In this document: in pieces, positions 61,301 through 64,000 of the stretch
Layout: every line of letters begins with the position of its first letter
How positions within the stretch are numbered: position 1 is the first letter of the stretch
NCBI RefSeq assembly: GCF_001619985.1
Contig: NW_017264193.1
Coordinates: 501,726 to 565,725 of the forward strand
Source: Xylona heveae TC161
Lineage: Eukaryota; Ascomycota; Xylonomycetes; Xylonales; Xylonaceae
Reading direction: 5' to 3'
Length of the DNA stretch: 64,000 nucleotides
Made by a program: the position numbers and the translations under genes
The notes under the pieces: generated by a model
Told to the model about the DNA's origin: nothing
Seen by the model: only the letters and a program-made list of their open reading frames with translations
Database searches by the model: none

Positions 61301-63365
61301 AATCATCTTCAGGTAAACCGACGGTCAACTTATCAGTCTCGCCAGTATAGTAGGATGTCGCAAGCTCAATTGCCCCGATGAAATCTCCATTCTCCATCAA
61401 TGATAATAGTCGATCTGCCCAATTTGAGAGTGTTCCGACGGAGACATCATCGAAGCCTAGTAGGAAGATCCGGCCTTTATATGCCTTGAAGCTCATGTAG
61501 AAGGCATCCGCGATCACCCCATGCATGCTTGCGTCGTTTTCATTGTCATTATCGTCATCGTCCTCCAAACGCTCCACTAGGTCGTGCAGTTGTTGCGAAA
61601 AGAGGTCTTGGTGAAGAATATGCCTGTGTATCAAATCAAATGACTCGGTTACCCGAAGTGAACCGTCCTCAATGATCAAAAGCCTTTGGGTCACGGTAAG
61701 TACGCCAATTACTGATCTGCTGAGCCATTGGACCGCAACAATCGATTCATCATGCTTCCATCGATTACGAGCTCGAAATTCTAGATTCGGGGGCCCATCC
61801 TTCTCAGTTGAGTCTGAGGTCGACCCTTCAGAAATATCCAAGACTGTGAGGACATTTGACCAACAGTATACCAATTTCGCTCGGGACACGGCTGCAGGCG
61901 AACCGTCTCCCTTTGACTTCAGCTTCACGGCCGGGAACCATGCAAGACAGCCACTCAAAGCACCGTGGGGAGTAACTTCCTTAGGGCGAGCAGCCTTATG
62001 CTGAGTGTGTGCCACAGGCGTTGTCGAAACAATAACAAGTAGGTATGGCGTAAGCATTGCCACCAATCCCATAGAGTCAGTGGGCTGCTCGGCATTTCCC
62101 AGTGGTAGAGGTGAAAACGCCAGAACAGTACTCGGTTTACGCGGCCGGTCTAAGTTGACGCTATCATTAGGATACCTTCCTAGAATTCTTGTTGTCTTTA
62201 CGGTCCGAGACACAGCCCCGAATCCTCTTGTGGCAAGGTGCGAAAATGCCATGCCCCGGTCGTCTGCAGATACGAGTGCAGTATGCCTTGTTCCAAGGAA
62301 TCCGAGATGGATTACGGCCACTCCGGATACGTGACCGTGACCTTGACGACTCAAATGAAGAGCATCAAGAGCTGGAATGTATAGAAATGGCTTTCCTGAC
62401 CTTGCAAGCTCCCAAGTAAAAATGTTGCCATTTTTGTGCCCGCTGGCTATGGTTGTTTGATCCGCTGATATCGCCAGAGATGTTACCGCTCCAGATTCAA
62501 TGGCTGCTCAAGTTAGTAATGTGACAAGACCTGAAGTTAGTGAGGAACAATACCTTTGGAACCTTGTCCTATGATGGACTTGAGATTTTGGTGATAATCG
62601 AATACCAATATAATGCCTTTCGAGGTCCCTATTGCGATAGAGGAGAAGACTGATATGCATGTCGGGCGCCCAAAGCTCCGTTTTCCAATTTCGGACAAAG
62701 CCTGTCCAGATATTCTCTTCAACCGAGTCCAACGAACAACCTCCCATGGTGAAGTTGGAGTTTCAACATCTTCTTGATCACGAAATAACTGGCCAGATGA
62801 TGAGGATTGTCGCGAGTGTGAGTTCAGAAAAGCAGGAGATATTGAACGTGGCGTGCTTAGAGGAGACGACGCAATTCTTGATTGAAATCGGCGATCAAAA
62901 GGTCGGAGAGATGGCGTCGGGCTTCTCCCAAATGTAAGGGTACTGCCGCCGTGAGAGGAGGTGAAGGAACCCTAAGCAATTAGCACAGAAGGCTACGAGC
63001 AAGTCTATGGTAGATTACTGTCATACATGTGGAGACGGCGTATCGTCTGGTGTCGAGAGCGTTTCAGCTGGGCTGGGTGATCTGGAAACCGTATCTCTTA
63101 AAGGCAGAGTCAGTCCATCGTCGTTTTCCGCTTGGGACCCTTGAACATTTGGATAGCCATGGAATGCGTCTGGACGAGATTTCGGAACGTTATCAAGGTC
63201 CCTCTCCCTCTCTTCCTCAAGCCAGTCTACTATTCTTGTGTCTTCTTCCGCCTGTGACAAATCTACTTCCTGATTGCTGCTGCCATCCACATTCTCTGGA
63301 GATTCAAAGGCGGCTTGGACATGGTCCTCAGCACTTGCCTCCTCTTCCGTTGGCGTCGAACTCAT
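58386..63365 (-). CDS. VPS8: CORVET tethering complex subunit Vps8
   Basis: Vps8 binds Rab5/Vps21 and tethers early endosomes as part of CORVET. Exons are 63365-63027, 62971-62554 and 62503-58386; phases close to 1,624 residues. I start at MSSTPTEEEAS because the frame upstream lacks an ATG. The acidic N-terminal arm (LSTPDDTPSPHG, SPTPSLRPFDRRFQSR) leads into the beta-propeller (VVRWTRLKRISGQA, AIGTSKGIILVFDYHQNLK, AISADQTTIASGHKNGNIFTW, GFLGTRHTALVSADDRGMAF). A long alpha-solenoid follows. The C-terminal RING-H2-like finger has CEGCGRRVWGPG, SCGHVMHRVCF and FGCPACR at the very end. Intron 2 has a perfect TACTAAC branch site. Divergent from a GPALPP-like gene. Confidence 0.95.
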
Positions 63366-63854
63366 CGGAGTGACGCGATAGGCCTCATACCATCCATGCA
63401 GTTGTTTCTCGGCCCGAAAGGCTTTCGTAAATTTTGAGCTTCTGTCGCGCAAAATGATAACGATGTAAGAATATTCCCTCCCAGAGAGGAGCTTGTGAAC
63501 CAGAATCTATAGCTTCGAATGCAACGCTGCGATGTTGGAACTGCCGAGTGCCGGTCGATACTGCACCTTGAAGTTCGGGATCCCGTTTGAAACTTAAGTC
63601 CAGTGAAGATTCGTTTCTCTGGCAATACTGGATTACAATTATAAATTATATATTGCCTGCTACGGCGCGAGAGCCTTTGAGCCTGACTGTGTTGGTACAA
63701 CTTACGGCGGAGTTCAACTGAGCTTCCACGATAGGAAACCCGTCCATGACGGAATATGCCGCTACCCCCGGAGAGCCACTTTCTGGGGAAGACGCCAAGT
63801 CTCTCAGGGCGTTATCTCATAACTGTATCTACTCTTCCCTAATCTGCAGAAAGA
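63366..63854. promoter_or_regulatory. Divergent promoter region of VPS8 and the GPALPP-like gene
   Basis: 489 bp. On the plus side an ATG at 63748 opens a frame that overlaps the next start codon in a different frame; it would act as an upstream ORF if it lies in the leader. Confidence 0.45.
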
Positions 63855-64000
63855 ATGGCTTCAGTAGGTCCAGAGCTACCGCCACATTTATTGGCGAAGC
63901 GGAAACGCGAAGCCGAAGCCGAAGCGCAAGCTGGAGAGGACAATGCGGCTAGAGATTTGAAAAGGCCGCGTTCACGGTCAAACAGCCATGAGGAAAGCCG
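63855..64000 (+). CDS. GPALPP-motif / DUF3752-like protein (5' end only)
   Basis: Forty-eight codons are visible before the window ends. The start MASVGPELPPHLLAKRKREA carries the GPxLPP motif that names the GPALPP1/DUF3752 family, followed by a charged stretch (AEAEAQAGEDNAARDLKRPR) and an RS-like run (SRSNSHEES). Family members are small, charged, probably nuclear proteins of unclear role. The ATG is preceded by AAGA, an acceptable context. The assignment depends on a single motif. Confidence 0.7.
   Translation, partial: MASVGPELPPHLLAKRKREAEAEAQAGEDNAARDLKRPRSRSNSHEES

Overview
The window is chromosomal DNA of a filamentous ascomycete. The genes carry short introns (about 47-220 nt) with GTAAGT/GTATGT-like donors and CTAAC/CTAAT branch sites (two are the exact TACTAAC), long pyrimidine-rich leaders, and UTRs full of low-complexity runs. 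The protein set (a CAP10-type GT90 enzyme, a DUF2235-GTPase fusion, a Vps3844 protein, an LtrA-family membrane protein, a Zn2Cys6 regulator, a GH16 glucanase) fits Pezizomycotina, most likely Eurotiomycetes; the class is an inference. I rebuilt 17 protein genes, two of them cut by the window edges. For most of them all exon phases close, which is the main support for the models. I saw no convincing tRNA, rRNA, CRISPR array or transposon.

Layout. 1-1983 (-): DUF2235 hydrolase fused to a GTPase domain, 3' end outside the window. 1984-5223: gene-poor. 5224-6033 (+): serine-rich fungal protein of unknown role. 7086-10509 (-) PRP16 and 10865-12676 (+) PWP1 are divergent. 13193-16601 (-) GT90/CAP10 and 17336-20913 (+) KRE33/NAT10 are divergent. 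23101-23867 (-): CIA2. 23868-30394: the largest gene-free stretch (6.5 kb). 30395-33559 (+): Zn2Cys6 regulator. 35386-38819 (-) SNU114 and 39534-40981 (+) ERG10-type thiolase are divergent. 41362-41875 (-) SmG and 42160-43498 (+) NTR2 are divergent from a 284-bp promoter. 44202-47278 (+): LtrA-family protein. 47880-49472 (-) Vps3844 protein and 49958-51697 (+) an unknown membrane protein are divergent. 53134-55467 (-): GH16 glucanase. 58386-63365 (-) VPS8 and 63855->64000 (+) the start of a GPALPP/DUF3752-like gene are divergent.

How the genes relate. Four proteins act on the spliceosome: Prp16 (second-step remodelling), Snu114 (U5 GTPase), SmG (Sm ring) and Ntr2 (disassembly with Ntr1/Prp43). 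Two act in ribosome biogenesis: Pwp1 and Kre33. The rest are endomembrane or cell-surface (Vps8/CORVET, Vps3844, GT90, GH16, LtrA), metabolic (acetoacetyl-CoA thiolase, Fe-S assembly factor Cia2) or regulatory. Most intervals look like ordinary housekeeping chromosome. The most unusual protein is the DUF2235-GTPase fusion at the left edge. The most interesting non-coding signals are an 18-bp perfect palindrome containing CGG-N6-CCG between PRP16 and PWP1, frame-preserving introns and splice-site choices in SNU114, CIA2 and the Zn2Cys6 gene, and the 6.5-kb empty region upstream of the Zn2Cys6 gene.
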